Source: Natrialba taiwanensis DSM 12281 (GTDB taxonomy: Archaea; Halobacteriota; Halobacteria; Halobacteriales; Natrialbaceae). From it: a DNA stretch of 64,000 bases. The stretch spans positions 1 to 64,000 of the forward strand of contig NZ_AOIL01000013.1 of NCBI RefSeq assembly GCF_000337595.1. Direction: 5' to 3'. This document shows, piece by piece, positions 7,394 to 16,054 of the stretch. The notes under the pieces were generated by a model. The model had not been told where the DNA came from and did no database searches. It was given only the letters and a program-made list of their open reading frames with translations. A program made the translations under genes and the position numbers. Numbering within the stretch: the stretch's first letter is position 1; every line of letters begins with the position of its first letter.

Positions 7394-10321
7394 TCAGCGT
7401 CGCGCCCACTCGAGCATCCGCGAGTAGACCGGATCGGTCGCGAGCGCGTTCGCGTCGCCGACGAGGACGAGCGCGCGCTTCGGACGCGTCAGCGCGACGT
7501 TGATCCGCCGGTAGTCCTCGAAGATCGGCCCCTCGAGCGAATCCGTCGCGGTGAAGGAGACGATGATAACCTCCTGGCTGGAGCCCTGGAACCGGTCGAC
7601 CGTATCGACCGCGACCTCGTCCGGCACGTGCTTCGACAGCTCCGAGACCTGTGCGCGAAACGGCGCGATGACGCCGATATCCGCGGCGTCGAGGCCGGCG
7701 GCCCGGTACTCTTCGACCATCTCCGCGATGCGAGCCGCCTCCTCGCTGTCCGTGTACCGGCTGCCGTCGCCGTCGACATCGACGAACGTGACGGCATCCC
7801 GGAGTTCGGTCGGCAAGTCGTCGCGAGTGACGCCCGAGAGGTCGTCGAGCGTCCGTCCCGCAACGTCGCCGGACGCAGGGCGGAGCTTGCCGTCGTAGAA
7901 CTCCTGGGAGGCGAATGCCTGGATGCGCTGGTTCATTCGATACTGCTTGGTGAGCATGACGCCCGCCTCGGGGTAGCGATCGACGAGCCGTTCGAACAGC
8001 GATTCGGTGAGGTCCGCCGCGCGCGGCTCGTCGCCGTTCGCACCGCTCGAGACGCGTCGTGTCCCTCCCTCGGACTGGACGACCGGCGGCAACTGCTCGT
8101 GGTCGCCGACCAGAACGAACCGGTCCGCGAGGTTGATCGCCGCGTGCGTGCCGGGCTCGGTGAGCTGTGCGGCCTCGTCGACCAGCGCCGCGTCGAAGCG
8201 CTGTTCTTTCATGACCCGCGAGCCGCAGGTCGCGGTGGTGGCCGCGACGACCTGTGCGTTCTGCAGCGTGGCGGCGCGCTCGCCGGGGTCACCCGCTCGA
8301 TCGAGCCGGTAGGGTTGCATGTCCTCGCGGACGCCGCTTTCGGAGCCGACGCGGACGACGTCAACGGCTTCGCCGTCTCCGTTTCGTTGCGCCGGAGACG
8401 CAACGCTATCTTCCCCGATCTCTCCGTCGAGCTGGTCGAGCAGTGCCTCTAAGGCGTTATCGACCGCGCGGTTCGTAAACGCCGAGAGAAGGACGCGCTC
8501 CCCGCGTTCGACCATCGCGCGGATCGCGCGTGCAATCGTGTAGGTCTTGCCCGTGCCGGGCGGCCCGTGGATCAGCGCGCAGTCGTCCGCACCGACGGCC
8601 TTCCGCACGGCCTCGTCCTGGGCGTCGTTGTTCGGGATGAACGTCTCCTCGAGCGGTTCGAACTCGGGCTCGGCGCGATCGAACAGCACGTCCTTCCGGC
8701 GCTCGTCTCCTTTCAGGAGCGCATCGTGTAACGCGGCGAGGAGCCGATCGGTCGTGAGCTCGGAAGGATAGACGTCCAGCCTGGTGACTTCGACCGGCTC
8801 GTCCGCTGTGAGCAGGATCTCGTCCTCGTCCAGCCGTTCGATGCGGGCGAGTTCAGCGCTGCCGCGAACCGGATGGCCGTTGCTCGCGAGCACCAGATCG
8901 CCCTCTCGAAGTTTCGATGTCGCACCGCCGGTTCGACGCGCGCGGAGTTCCCAGCGGCCTTCCGCGAGTTCGGTGCTCTCGAGGAAGGCGAGGTCGATCA
9001 GCGCGCGGTCGTCGTCGGCCCGCTCCTGAGCGTCCTGTTCCCAGAGTTTGGCGAACTCGCGGTGGACCGCCCGCCGTTCTGCCTCGATGGCGCGGTAGAA
9101 GCGATCGAAGTACTCGCGTTCCGCGGCGGGCAACGCCTGGCCGATCTGGCCGGCCTTGGATTCCTGGTCGAGGCGACCCGAGACGACCATGCAGGTGTCC
9201 TGCTCGAAGCAGTACTCGCACTTGGCCGAGCCCTCGTAGCCGGTCGGCACGTCGCCCGAAACCTCCATCGCGGCGAGTTCGTTGCGCAGGCGGACGACGA
9301 ACTTGAGGAGGCCGTCGCCCATCGAGAACTCCTTTGCGGGGGTGAGGTCGCCGGTCTCCTCGTTTCGGTCGAGCGCGGAGTTCTTGGTGTAGAGGAGGGT
9401 TCCGGTGTCGACGTCGCCGCCGTGTTCCTCGAGCAAGAGCGCGTAGCAGGCGGCCTGCACCTTGTCCTTGAAGCGGGGTTCTTTCTTCAGGTTCTTCCCG
9501 GTCTTGAGTTCGACCGGCGCGCCGCGGCGGACGGCGTCGGCGCGACCGCGGATGCCGAAGGTCTCGCTGATGAGCAGTTGCTCGGACCGCCAGCTACTCT
9601 CCGCGGGCGTAAACGCCGCCTCCGAGTCGTCGCCGGCTGTCGCCGCCGTCTCTTCGTTCTCCGCCGTCAGGCGACCCTGTTCGAGCCAGCCCTCGATCGC
9701 CGTCGCGTTCTCGCGAACGTCCTCGGCGACCGCGTCGGCCGTCTCGCCGAGCAACCCGAGTTCGAGCCCGCGCTCTTCCACGCGGGCGTCGATGGATTCC
9801 TCCAGGTCGCGGCCACGCAGCAGATCGCCGAAGACTTCGTGGACGAGCGTCCCCTTTACGACCGGGTAGTTGAGCGGAACGCCCGAGAGCTTGTTCAGAT
9901 AGTAGAGGCGCGGACACTCCACCCAGTTGCGGATCGCTGTCACGTTGACGTGGAAACTCGGCGCGACGACGACGTAGGAATCGCCGGTCGTCGCGTACTG
10001 CTGTTCGCCCCTGAACTCGTCTTCCTCGGCGTTGGTGACGAGCAGTTCCATTCCGGGTTCGAGCAGTTCGGCGGATTCGGTCCACTTGTTCCAGAGGGTG
10101 ATCGTGGTCGGGTCGGCCGCGTGAGCGCCACCGTCGCTGAGCGTCCCGCCATCGGTCTCCGTCTCAGCCGCATCGAACGGCGAGGTGGTCGTCGTTACGT
10201 CGTCGAGATGGTCGCTTTCGACAGCGAGTCGAACCGGGACCTCGGCGAGTTCACTCTCGCCGTAGCTCGTCGATACTGTCCGCACCTCGACATCACCCGC
10301 GACGGTTCCGCGTACGTGCAC
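7394..10321 (-). CDS. Dna2-like Fe-S nuclease/helicase fusion
   Basis: This 975-residue protein joins a Cas4/RecB-type nuclease to an SF1B helicase, the layout of eukaryotic Dna2. The nuclease has motif His161 (GTLVHEVF), Asp262 in GRAD, Glu271-x-Lys273 in ELKTGK and QAACYALLL. Four cysteines fit a 4Fe-4S cluster: Cys136 upstream and Cys368, Cys371 and Cys377 downstream. The helicase shows Walker A GPPGTGKT at about 586-593, Walker B DEAAQL, then GDHEQLPPVV, KQYRMN, VDRFQG and NVALTRPKRAL. It probably processes 5' flaps or DNA ends in replication and repair. It is a long single gene with no operon partner. Confidence 0.93.
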   Translation of the reverse strand: MHVRGTVAGDVEVRTVSTSYGESELAEVPVRLAVESDHLDDVTTTTSPFDAAETETDGGTLSDGGAHAADPTTITLWNKWTESAELLEPGMELLVTNAEEDEFRGEQQYATTGDSYVVVAPSFHVNVTAIRNWVECPRLYYLNKLSGVPLNYPVVKGTLVHEVFGDLLRGRDLEESIDARVEERGLELGLLGETADAVAEDVRENATAIEGWLEQGRLTAENEETAATAGDDSEAAFTPAESSWRSEQLLISETFGIRGRADAVRRGAPVELKTGKNLKKEPRFKDKVQAACYALLLEEHGGDVDTGTLLYTKNSALDRNEETGDLTPAKEFSMGDGLLKFVVRLRNELAAMEVSGDVPTGYEGSAKCEYCFEQDTCMVVSGRLDQESKAGQIGQALPAAEREYFDRFYRAIEAERRAVHREFAKLWEQDAQERADDDRALIDLAFLESTELAEGRWELRARRTGGATSKLREGDLVLASNGHPVRGSAELARIERLDEDEILLTADEPVEVTRLDVYPSELTTDRLLAALHDALLKGDERRKDVLFDRAEPEFEPLEETFIPNNDAQDEAVRKAVGADDCALIHGPPGTGKTYTIARAIRAMVERGERVLLSAFTNRAVDNALEALLDQLDGEIGEDSVASPAQRNGDGEAVDVVRVGSESGVREDMQPYRLDRAGDPGERAATLQNAQVVAATTATCGSRVMKEQRFDAALVDEAAQLTEPGTHAAINLADRFVLVGDHEQLPPVVQSEGGTRRVSSGANGDEPRAADLTESLFERLVDRYPEAGVMLTKQYRMNQRIQAFASQEFYDGKLRPASGDVAGRTLDDLSGVTRDDLPTELRDAVTFVDVDGDGSRYTDSEEAARIAEMVEEYRAAGLDAADIGVIAPFRAQVSELSKHVPDEVAVDTVDRFQGSSQEVIIVSFTATDSLEGPIFEDYRRINVALTRPKRALVLVGDANALATDPVYSRMLEWARR

Positions 10322-10498
10322 GGCTACCTATCAGGGGCCGAACGATCAAAAACGCTATCGGTCGCGATCGGGGACGGAAACGAGGGCACGGTACGAGTTC
10401 GGGACGGGGACGGGAACGGTGACGGGTCCGCACTCACCGCACACTCACCACGTCACAACTCAGTCGCCAGATATCCATCAGAACCACAACACCCAGCG

Positions 10499-10777
10499 TC
10501 AGAACGGGCCTCGAGAGCCGGTCCCCTGTCGTTCGACGCCCGACTCGAGTCGCCAGAGCCGATACGCGGCCGCGTGATGGCCCAGTGCGACGACGGTGAA
10601 TCCGAGCATCGCGAGCGTGAATCCGACCGCGATGAGCGGAGACACGTCGTTGACGTAACTATTCCAGAGTTGCCCGACCGCGAGGACGAGCGGAACGACC
10701 GAGAGAAGTGAACTCGAGACCGGCCGCGCGCGAAACAGTTCGATGACCGTGCGACCGCGAGCGGATATCTTGTCCAT
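10499..10777 (-). CDS. Small membrane protein, uncharacterised
   Basis: This 92-residue protein starts MDKISARGRTVIELFRARP. Two hydrophobic helices (about residues 22-38 and 47-65, the second containing VGFTLAMLGFTVVALG) are followed by a basic/aromatic tail. No domain is recognised. The upstream in-frame extension looks non-coding, so the ATG at 10777 is preferred. It is transcribed away from the 10882 gene, and the two share a 104-base intergenic region. Confidence 0.6.
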   Translation of the reverse strand: MDKISARGRTVIELFRARPVSSSLLSVVPLVLAVGQLWNSYVNDVSPLIAVGFTLAMLGFTVVALGHHAAAYRLWRLESGVERQGTGSRGPF

Positions 10778-10881
10778 GCCGAATCGTACCTGCCCTGACT
10801 GCGGAGCCACTGTATTCCTTTTGATCCCCGACGCTCACCGGGACCGATACGTTCATTCGCCTCGCGTTCCAACGGTGAGAT

Positions 10882-11433
10882 ATGCGGATTCGCGAGTGGC
10901 AGGACGTACTCGAGGATGTCACCGAACGGAACGTCGACCCCGAAGACTGGCGTGCAGTTGCCGGCGACCGGGCCGGCGGCGTCGGCGAAGACATGTACCT
11001 CGCGCATCCCCGCGCCGGCGTCTTTTTTCTCAAGACGTACGCGAAAAACCCCTACGAGGTCCGCGGCGTCGGGACGCAGGTCGCCCGCAACCTCGACGAC
11101 GAAATCGGCTCGTTCATGCCCCGAGAAGAGTCGGGCGGTCGCTTCGCCGTCCAGTCGCCACCCGAAGACGAGGACCAGGCCGAAACCGTCTCGAAACGCC
11201 TCCAGACCGTTCTCGAGACGCACTCGGACGCGCCGACGCGACCCCAGGATCTCTTCGACGACGTCATGGACGCCCTGGAGAGCCCCGCGTTCGGTCCGAT
11301 GGAGTACGACCAGTACGACCGCCCGGACGAACTCGACGACCTCGCGGACCGTTTCGAAGAAGCCGACGAGTTGCTCCACGCCGAACTCGACGAGTTGATC
11401 GAAACGGACGCGGTCGACCGCGGGTTTATGTAG
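10882..11433 (+). CDS. Conserved haloarchaeal hypothetical protein
   Basis: This 183-residue soluble acidic protein begins MRIREWQDVLEDVTERNVDP. Residues 30-80 form a compact mixed segment (GEDMYLAHPRAGVFFLKTYAKNPY, then RGVGTQVARNLDDEIGSFMP). The C-terminal third is highly acidic and helical (DELDDLADRFEEADELLHAE), possibly a coiled coil. Codon use and acidity match neighbouring real genes. I do not recognise a family and assign no function. Confidence 0.75.
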   Translation: MRIREWQDVLEDVTERNVDPEDWRAVAGDRAGGVGEDMYLAHPRAGVFFLKTYAKNPYEVRGVGTQVARNLDDEIGSFMPREESGGRFAVQSPPEDEDQAETVSKRLQTVLETHSDAPTRPQDLFDDVMDALESPAFGPMEYDQYDRPDELDDLADRFEEADELLHAELDELIETDAVDRGFM

Positions 11434-11526
11434 TTCGACGGGCCGGCAGCGCCAGTGGCGGGTGTCCTGCGGTCATCCGATGCGCCTTTGAGACCGGCCT
11501 TCGACAGGACGAACGAGAAACGAACC

Positions 11527-12009
11527 ATGACCGCGAGCGCCGAGACCACGATCCGAGACTACTACGACGCGCTTCGTGACGGCGATCCGCTCGTTCCGTA
11601 CTTTCGGCGGAGCGATTCCACGGTCAAGTTCGCCATCAGCGAGGCACTGTTCGGTCACGACGACATTGGAGCTGCCCTCCGCGGGCAGACCGAAACGACC
11701 GCGGAGTGGGCGATCGAGAGTTCACACCTCGTCGTCACCGAACACGATTCCTGTGCGACGTTCGCCGACGAGGTCGCGATGGCGTGGACGGATACCGAAA
11801 GCGGGGACCGACGACGATTCGAGACGCGCTGGAGCGGCACGCTGATCGTGAACTCGGCGACGGACGATACCGAGACGAACGGAGCGCCTACGGGGACCGA
11901 ACGCGAGGCTGAGTCCGAGCGTGAGACGGACGCGGAGACAGAGACGGAAACGACCGAACGCGAGTGGGAATTCGTGTCGATGCACGTGAGTACCGCGGAC
12001 GAGGTATGA
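11527..12009 (+). CDS. NTF2/SnoaL-like protein with acidic low-complexity insertion
   Basis: This 160-residue protein starts at ATG 11527 (MTASAETTIRDYYDALRDGD). The N-terminal helix, the FRRSDSTVKFAISEALFGHDDI segment, and the strands EWAIESSHLVVTE, CATFADEVAMAW and RFETRWSGTLIV fit the SnoaL/NTF2-like cone fold, often seen in small stress or ligand-binding proteins. Before the last strand (EWEFVSMHVS) is an acidic Thr/Glu-rich insertion at about residues 120-142. The stop overlaps the next start as ATGA, so the two are translationally coupled. No ligand is predicted. Confidence 0.75.
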   Translation: MTASAETTIRDYYDALRDGDPLVPYFRRSDSTVKFAISEALFGHDDIGAALRGQTETTAEWAIESSHLVVTEHDSCATFADEVAMAWTDTESGDRRRFETRWSGTLIVNSATDDTETNGAPTGTEREAESERETDAETETETTEREWEFVSMHVSTADEV

Positions 12010-12221
12010 GCCGGCGACGCGGGCCGCGCTCCGATTCGAACGAGGGGAATCAGCGCCGGCTCAGACAGCTCGGCGCTGCGTTCGTCCTGCTGGTGGGACT
12101 CTCAGGCGGCACGATGGCGTTACAGGGCGGCGCATCGCTGCTAACCGCTGGAGCGGTAATTCTCGGGTGCCTGGTAGCCGGAAGCGTCCTGTTGTGGTAT
12201 CTTCACTGGATCGTGCACTAG
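12006..12221 (+). CDS. Small two-helix membrane protein coupled to NTF2-like gene
   Basis: This 71-residue protein has a polar basic head (MSRRRGPRSDSNEGNQRRLR) and two hydrophobic helices, roughly residues 22-42 and 46-66. Its ATG lies inside the stop of the preceding gene (ATGA, 12006-12009), a strong sign that both proteins are translated from one message. No family is recognised. The pair may form a membrane-anchored small complex; that is inference from gene arrangement only. Confidence 0.65.
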   Translation: MSRRRGPRSDSNEGNQRRLRQLGAAFVLLVGLSGGTMALQGGASLLTAGAVILGCLVAGSVLLWYLHWIVH

Positions 12222-12252
12222 CCGGCGTCCCGACAGTCGAGTACAGCCCGAC

Positions 12253-13242
12253 TCAGCGTTCGACCCGCTGGATCCACAGCCCCGGCGAATCGAGTTCATC
12301 GTGGGTCGGCAGGTTCTCGGGCCGATCCCAGACCAGGCTGGCCGTCTCGAGATCGCGAACGGCGATGACGTGCTCGAAGAACTGCTTGCCGCGTTCGTAC
12401 TGGCGCTGTTTGAGGCCGAGGCCGAGGAGTCGCCGGAAAAGTTTCTGCAGCGGTCCGCGACCCTGCCGGCGAGCGTCGAGCTTGCGCCGGAGATCCGCGT
12501 ACTCGTCGTCGAAGGCGTGGTCCATCAAGAGTTCGGCGTAGCCCTCGACGACGGTCATCGCGGCGTCCAGGTCGCGGAACGCATCGCGGTCGAACGAGCC
12601 GTCCGAGAGAGCGGCGATGCCCGACTCCATGCGCGCCTCGAGGTGGTCGGAGAGCCACGGCGCGGCACCGAACTCGGCGGCGTGGGTCACCTCGTGGAAG
12701 GCGATCCAGCGCCGGAACCGGTCCGGATCGACATCGAGCACGTCGGCGGCGTTGAGGATGTTCGGTCGGACGAAGTACAGCGCGTGGTCGTCGGCGGGCG
12801 TCTCCGCGAGCAAGAGCGGGTCGTACTGACCCAGAACGTTGCGGCCGAGAAAGGCGAGAAGAACGGTCATCGTCCCCGTGTTGATCGTCCGGGCGACGCC
12901 GGGGAACGTCTCGGTGTGGGTCTCGAGCGTTCCCATCACGCGCTCGAAGGTGGCGACGTTGGCGTCGATCCAGTGGTGGCGGTTCTGGATCTCGATGGTT
13001 TCCGGCACGTCGAACTCGACGTCGGCGGCCGTCTGCACGGCGCTTCGGGCCTCTCGAACGTCGCGGGCGTAGCCCTCCCGCTCGCCGGGGTCGAGTGAGA
13101 GTGAACCGGGTTCCGTCGCTGCCTTCGCAGCGTCGGCCGCGGACTGCCAGTCGATCGCGTCGTCCCCGGTCCCGGATGCGCCGGCGACGGTCCGGGCGCT
13201 ACGATAGAGATTCACGGGAGTCAGTACGAGTGGCAGGCGCAA
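12253..13242 (-). CDS. Zinc-dependent metalloprotease family, F420-biosynthesis-associated (DUF2342-like)
   Basis: This 329-residue protein carries an HExxH zinc motif, HEVTHAAEFGAAPW. It sits in the context (RWIAFHEVTH, then LSDHLEARM) typical of the DUF2342 family, whose archaeal and actinobacterial members track with coenzyme F420 biosynthesis. The preceding MTVLLAFLGRNVLGQYDPLLL is also characteristic. Whether it is a true protease is unknown in the family. The window also encodes a F420-type LLM oxidoreductase at 3640, consistent with F420 use. The start at 13242 gives MRLPLVLTPVNLYRSAR. Confidence 0.85.
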   Translation of the reverse strand: MRLPLVLTPVNLYRSARTVAGASGTGDDAIDWQSAADAAKAATEPGSLSLDPGEREGYARDVREARSAVQTAADVEFDVPETIEIQNRHHWIDANVATFERVMGTLETHTETFPGVARTINTGTMTVLLAFLGRNVLGQYDPLLLAETPADDHALYFVRPNILNAADVLDVDPDRFRRWIAFHEVTHAAEFGAAPWLSDHLEARMESGIAALSDGSFDRDAFRDLDAAMTVVEGYAELLMDHAFDDEYADLRRKLDARRQGRGPLQKLFRRLLGLGLKQRQYERGKQFFEHVIAVRDLETASLVWDRPENLPTHDELDSPGLWIQRVER

Positions 13243-13259
13243 AAGCGTTCGGCTCGGTC

Positions 13260-13292
13260 CGCTCAGTTGACGCTCAGTTGACGCTCAGTTGA
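13260..13292. repeat. Three perfect tandem copies of an 11-bp unit
   Basis: CGCTCAGTTGA occurs three times head to tail (13260-13270, 13271-13281, 13282-13292). The third copy contains the stop codon and last codons of the minus-strand gene ending at 13285. The other two lie just downstream of it, between convergent ends. It is probably a slippage-prone microduplication, though a 3'-UTR role cannot be excluded. Confidence 0.9.
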
Positions 13293-13623
13293 CGACGATG
13301 TCGGGTTCCGTCTCCGTCTCGGACTCCAATTCCGCCTCGTCGTCGCCACGGTACTTCTTGACCGCAACACCGGCAGCGACGAGCAACGCGAGCGCAACGA
13401 GTGCACCGACGGCACCTGAACTCGAGCCACCGTCGCCCTCGTCCGGTTTGTCCCCGGCGGCCGCAGCCGCTTCGCGTTCCCTCGCCTCGTCTGCCTCCGC
13501 GGGTCCAGGTTCGTGCTCTGGTGGTTCGGGCTCGCCAAAGGGGAGCGCGTTGCTGATCGCACCCGGTGCGAACTGATCGCCGTCGATGTGTAACTCGAGG
13601 ATCGTGAACTTCTTGTCACCCAT
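13285..13623 (-). CDS. Single-span membrane protein with acidic linker, haloarchaeal
   Basis: This 112-residue protein starts with a short ordered region (MGDKKFTILELHIDGDQFAP) and ends it with GAISNALPFGEPEPP. A low-complexity Glu/Ala/Gly linker follows, then one transmembrane helix (GAVGALVALALLVAAGVAVKKY) at about residues 71-92 and an acidic cytoplasmic tail. This architecture recurs in haloarchaea as a protein of unknown function. The stop codon lies in the third copy of the 11-bp tandem repeat. Confidence 0.7.
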   Translation of the reverse strand: MGDKKFTILELHIDGDQFAPGAISNALPFGEPEPPEHEPGPAEADEAREREAAAAAGDKPDEGDGGSSSGAVGALVALALLVAAGVAVKKYRGDDEAELESETETEPDIVVN

Positions 13624-13648
13624 GGTCGGCCTCTCAACGAGTGTCCAC

Positions 13649-13792
13649 TTAGCGGTTTGGATCGGGTAGAAAGGGCGCGCCGACGGCGTCGTCCGCGGTC
13701 GACTTCTCGAAACGAGTCCGCAGCAACCCGCAACCGGAGAGCGTGATGGCTGCTCCGGTGCCAGCGCCGAGCAAAATCGTTCTCCGTCTCAT
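13649..13792 (-). CDS. Possible very small Tat lipoprotein
   Basis: This 47-codon frame begins MRRRTILLGAGTG and reaches the lipobox LSGC at about residues 18-21, so it fits a Tat-type lipoprotein signal with a lipidated cysteine. Only about 26 residues would remain after processing (GLLRTRFEKSTADDAVG and on), unusually short. It may be a real micro-lipoprotein or the remnant of a longer gene. It lies 25 bases upstream of the single-span membrane protein gene, in the same direction, and could share its transcript. Confidence 0.4.
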   Translation of the reverse strand: MRRRTILLGAGTGAAITLSGCGLLRTRFEKSTADDAVGAPFLPDPNR

Positions 13793-14171
13793 GGCGAGTC
13801 TCGTCGCCGATGTACGAATAGCAGTTGGAATTGGATCCAACACGGTTGCTATAGTAGCCACTGAAAGCCAGTGAATACCTGATCGCACGACGGCTGTACG
13901 ATCAGTGTGTAAATCGTTTCAGTTGTTACGACATTATATTTCCTATTGACTGATTCAGAAATATAGTAACCTCCAGAAGTCTTTGCTCACAGATCCCGAT
14001 GGATCGGTGAGAATCAACGGACAGCGGTTGGTTACGTTAGCACGTACTGCAAAGACTTCCAGATTCTACTATAGAATCGTCCGCGACAGCGCTACCTGGA
14101 TGGTGTTTCGAGCGCGAAAGAGACGGATTCGGACCGGTACGATTAAGTGTCCATCACCTGCGCTCTTTCGT
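13793..14171. other. AT-rich intergenic region with leaderless promoter of LSm gene
   Basis: No convincing gene is visible. The segment from about 13830 to 14080 is markedly more AT-rich than its surroundings (for example ATTATATTTCC and GAAATATAG). A TATA-like GATTAAGTG at 14141-14149 lies about 27 bases before the LSm ATG, predicting transcription starting at or very near that ATG. Confidence 0.5.
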
Positions 14172-14408
14172 ATGAGTGGACGACCGCTTGACGTTCTCGA
14201 GGCGTCACTCGGCGAACGAGTTACGGTGCGACTCAAGAGTGGCGACGAGTACGTCGGTGAACTCGGCGGCTACGATCAGCATATGAACCTCGTCCTCGAG
14301 GATGCGACGAACGCAGCCGACAGTGACGAAACCGAGCCGGCAACTGCGGAGTCGGTCGAAGACACAACCATTATACGCGGCGATAACGTCGTTTCGATCA
14401 CTCCATGA
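14172..14408 (+). CDS. LSm (Sm-like) RNA-binding protein
   Basis: This 78-residue archaeal Sm protein has Sm1 ([20 protein letters not shown], then [21 protein letters not shown]) and Sm2 ([14 protein letters not shown]), with the RGDN signature. A short acidic spacer separates them (residues about 49-63). It forms ring oligomers that bind U-rich RNA. It overlaps the L37e gene by ATGA, an arrangement conserved in many haloarchaea. The in-frame region upstream is non-conserved, and the TATA spacing supports ATG 14172. Confidence 0.95.
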   Translation: MSGRPLDVLEASLGERVTVRLKSGDEYVGELGGYDQHMNLVLEDATNAADSDETEPATAESVEDTTIIRGDNVVSITP

Positions 14409-14581
14409 CTGGTGCAGGAACCCCGAGCCAAGGAAAGAAGAACAAGACGACCCACACCAAGTGTCGTCGCTGCGGAGAGAAGTCCTACCACACGAAAAAG
14501 AAGGTTTGTTCCTCGTGTGGCTTCGGCAAGTCGGCAAAGCGACGTGACTACGAGTGGCAGTCGAAGACCGGCGACAACTGA
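14405..14581 (+). CDS. rpl37e: Large-subunit ribosomal protein L37e
   Basis: This 58-residue ribosomal protein begins [20 protein letters not shown] and ends in [10 protein letters not shown]. The zinc finger uses Cys20, Cys23, Cys35 and Cys38 (CRRC and CSSC), followed by the basic [10 protein letters not shown] segment. It is a core 50S protein and is too short to be found by length-limited gene calling. Its ATG overlaps the LSm stop by four bases, so translation is likely coupled. Confidence 0.97.
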   Translation: MTGAGTPSQGKKNKTTHTKCRRCGEKSYHTKKKVCSSCGFGKSAKRRDYEWQSKTGDN

Positions 14582-14758
14582 GTTGCGCCGCCGCGACACT
14601 CGATCGCTGACGCTACTCTCATTGTACTTCATACTTGTGGCTGCCGAGTAGACCACACGGCACCACCGTTCTCACACTGATCCAGCGGTTACGAGTTCAC
14701 TGTGCACTTCCATCGACGGACAGGAAAGCCATTAGTCTCACGCGCCGAACGCTTGAGT

Positions 14759-16054
14759 ATGACGACTGAGACGGACCCCGATCGCGATTCGGACGCAGGG
14801 ACGGACGGGAAGTCAGCCACGGACGGCGGTGCGGGGACGGACACCGGTATCGAAACGACAGCCGCCTTTACCGGCCTCGACTGTCGCGACTGTGGCACCC
14901 ATTTCGACCCCGACGAGGCGACCCACCGGTGTCCCAACGCCGACTGCGACGGCATCCTCGATCCGACCTACGACTACGACGCTCTCGGCGCTGCGCTCGA
15001 TCGCGAGACGCTCGCCTCGCGTCCCTTCGAGTCGCTGTGGCGATACGAGGAGCTGCTGCCGTTCACCCGCACTGGCGCCGTCTCGATGGACGAGGGCGCG
15101 ACGCCGCTCGTCGACTGCCCGAAACTGGCGGACGAGATGGGCGTCGAACGCGTGCTCATCAAAGACGAGGGCCGGAATCCGACGGGGACGTTCAAGGACC
15201 GCGGCCAGACCCTCGCCGTCACCGCCGCACTGCGACACGGCGCAACCGACGTGGCTCTGGCCTCCGCGGGCAACGCCGGCCAGTCGGCCTCGGCCTACGC
15301 CGGCCGCGCCGGACTCGACTCTCACATCTATCTGCCCTCGCGCTCCGGCTTTACGAACAAGGCGATGGTCAACGTCCACGGCGGCGACATGAACGTCGTG
15401 GGCGGCCGGATCGACGCCGCCGGTGCCGCCTTCGAGGAAGGCCTCGCCGAACACGACGAGTGGTACCCCCTTCAGACGTTCGTCACCCCCTACCGCCACG
15501 AGGGCACGAAGACGATGTACTACGAACTCGTCGAACAACTGGACTGGGAGGTTCCCGACGCGATCTGTTACCCCACCGGCGGGGGCGTCGGCCTCGTCGG
15601 CATGTACAAGGCCGCCCAGGAGTTCACTGAACTCGGACTCACCGATGAACTCCCCGGCTTCTACGCGGCCCAGTCGGCGGGCTGTGCGCCGATCGTCGAG
15701 GCCTACAACGAGGGCTGGGATGAACACGAACCGGTCGAGACGCCGGATACGATCTGCGGGGGGATCGAAATTCCCGATCCCGGCGCGAGTTCGTGGATTC
15801 TTGAGGCGATCCGCGAGAGCGACGGCGGCGCGGTGGCGACGGACGACACGGAGATCCTGGATGCGGCGACGCAGGTCGCCCAGCACGAAGGACTCGAGAT
15901 GATTCCGACCGCCGCGGCGGCGGCCAGTGGCGCGTGGGAACTCGCAGAGCGCGGCGAGTTCAGCGGCGACGAAACGGTCGTCATCCTGAATACGGGAACC
16001 GGGAACAAGGAGGCGGACGTGTTGCGCAGTCACCTGATGAGCCAAGGGATCTGA
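14759..16054 (+). CDS. thrC: Threonine synthase
   Basis: This 431-residue PLP enzyme of fold type II converts O-phosphohomoserine to threonine. An acidic N-terminal tail leads into a zinc-ribbon-like region (CRDCGTHF, CPNADCDG). The PLP lysine is Lys146 in NPTGTFKDRGQ, SAGNAGQSASAYAGRAG follows, and the phosphate loop is PTGGGVGLVGMYKA. The C-terminal GTGNKEAD is typical. The ATG at 14759 is preferred because a TATA-like CCATTAGTC lies about 27 bases upstream. Threonine dehydratase-like activity is a less likely alternative. Confidence 0.93.
   Translation: MTTETDPDRDSDAGTDGKSATDGGAGTDTGIETTAAFTGLDCRDCGTHFDPDEATHRCPNADCDGILDPTYDYDALGAALDRETLASRPFESLWRYEELLPFTRTGAVSMDEGATPLVDCPKLADEMGVERVLIKDEGRNPTGTFKDRGQTLAVTAALRHGATDVALASAGNAGQSASAYAGRAGLDSHIYLPSRSGFTNKAMVNVHGGDMNVVGGRIDAAGAAFEEGLAEHDEWYPLQTFVTPYRHEGTKTMYYELVEQLDWEVPDAICYPTGGGVGLVGMYKAAQEFTELGLTDELPGFYAAQSAGCAPIVEAYNEGWDEHEPVETPDTICGGIEIPDPGASSWILEAIRESDGGAVATDDTEILDAATQVAQHEGLEMIPTAAAAASGAWELAERGEFSGDETVVILNTGTGNKEADVLRSHLMSQGI

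Noticed and set aside
10776-10880. Plus-strand frame starting MPNRTCPDCGATVFLL, resembling a zinc-ribbon protein
   Set aside because: It runs without a stop through the whole 10882 gene in another frame, and overlaps the divergent gene start; the CPDC pair is probably chance.
11010-11045. Stem-like GTCTT-TTTTCTC-AAGAC followed by a T-rich run, resembling a terminator
   Set aside because: It lies within the 10882 coding sequence (encoding VFFLKTY) near its start, where a terminator makes no sense.
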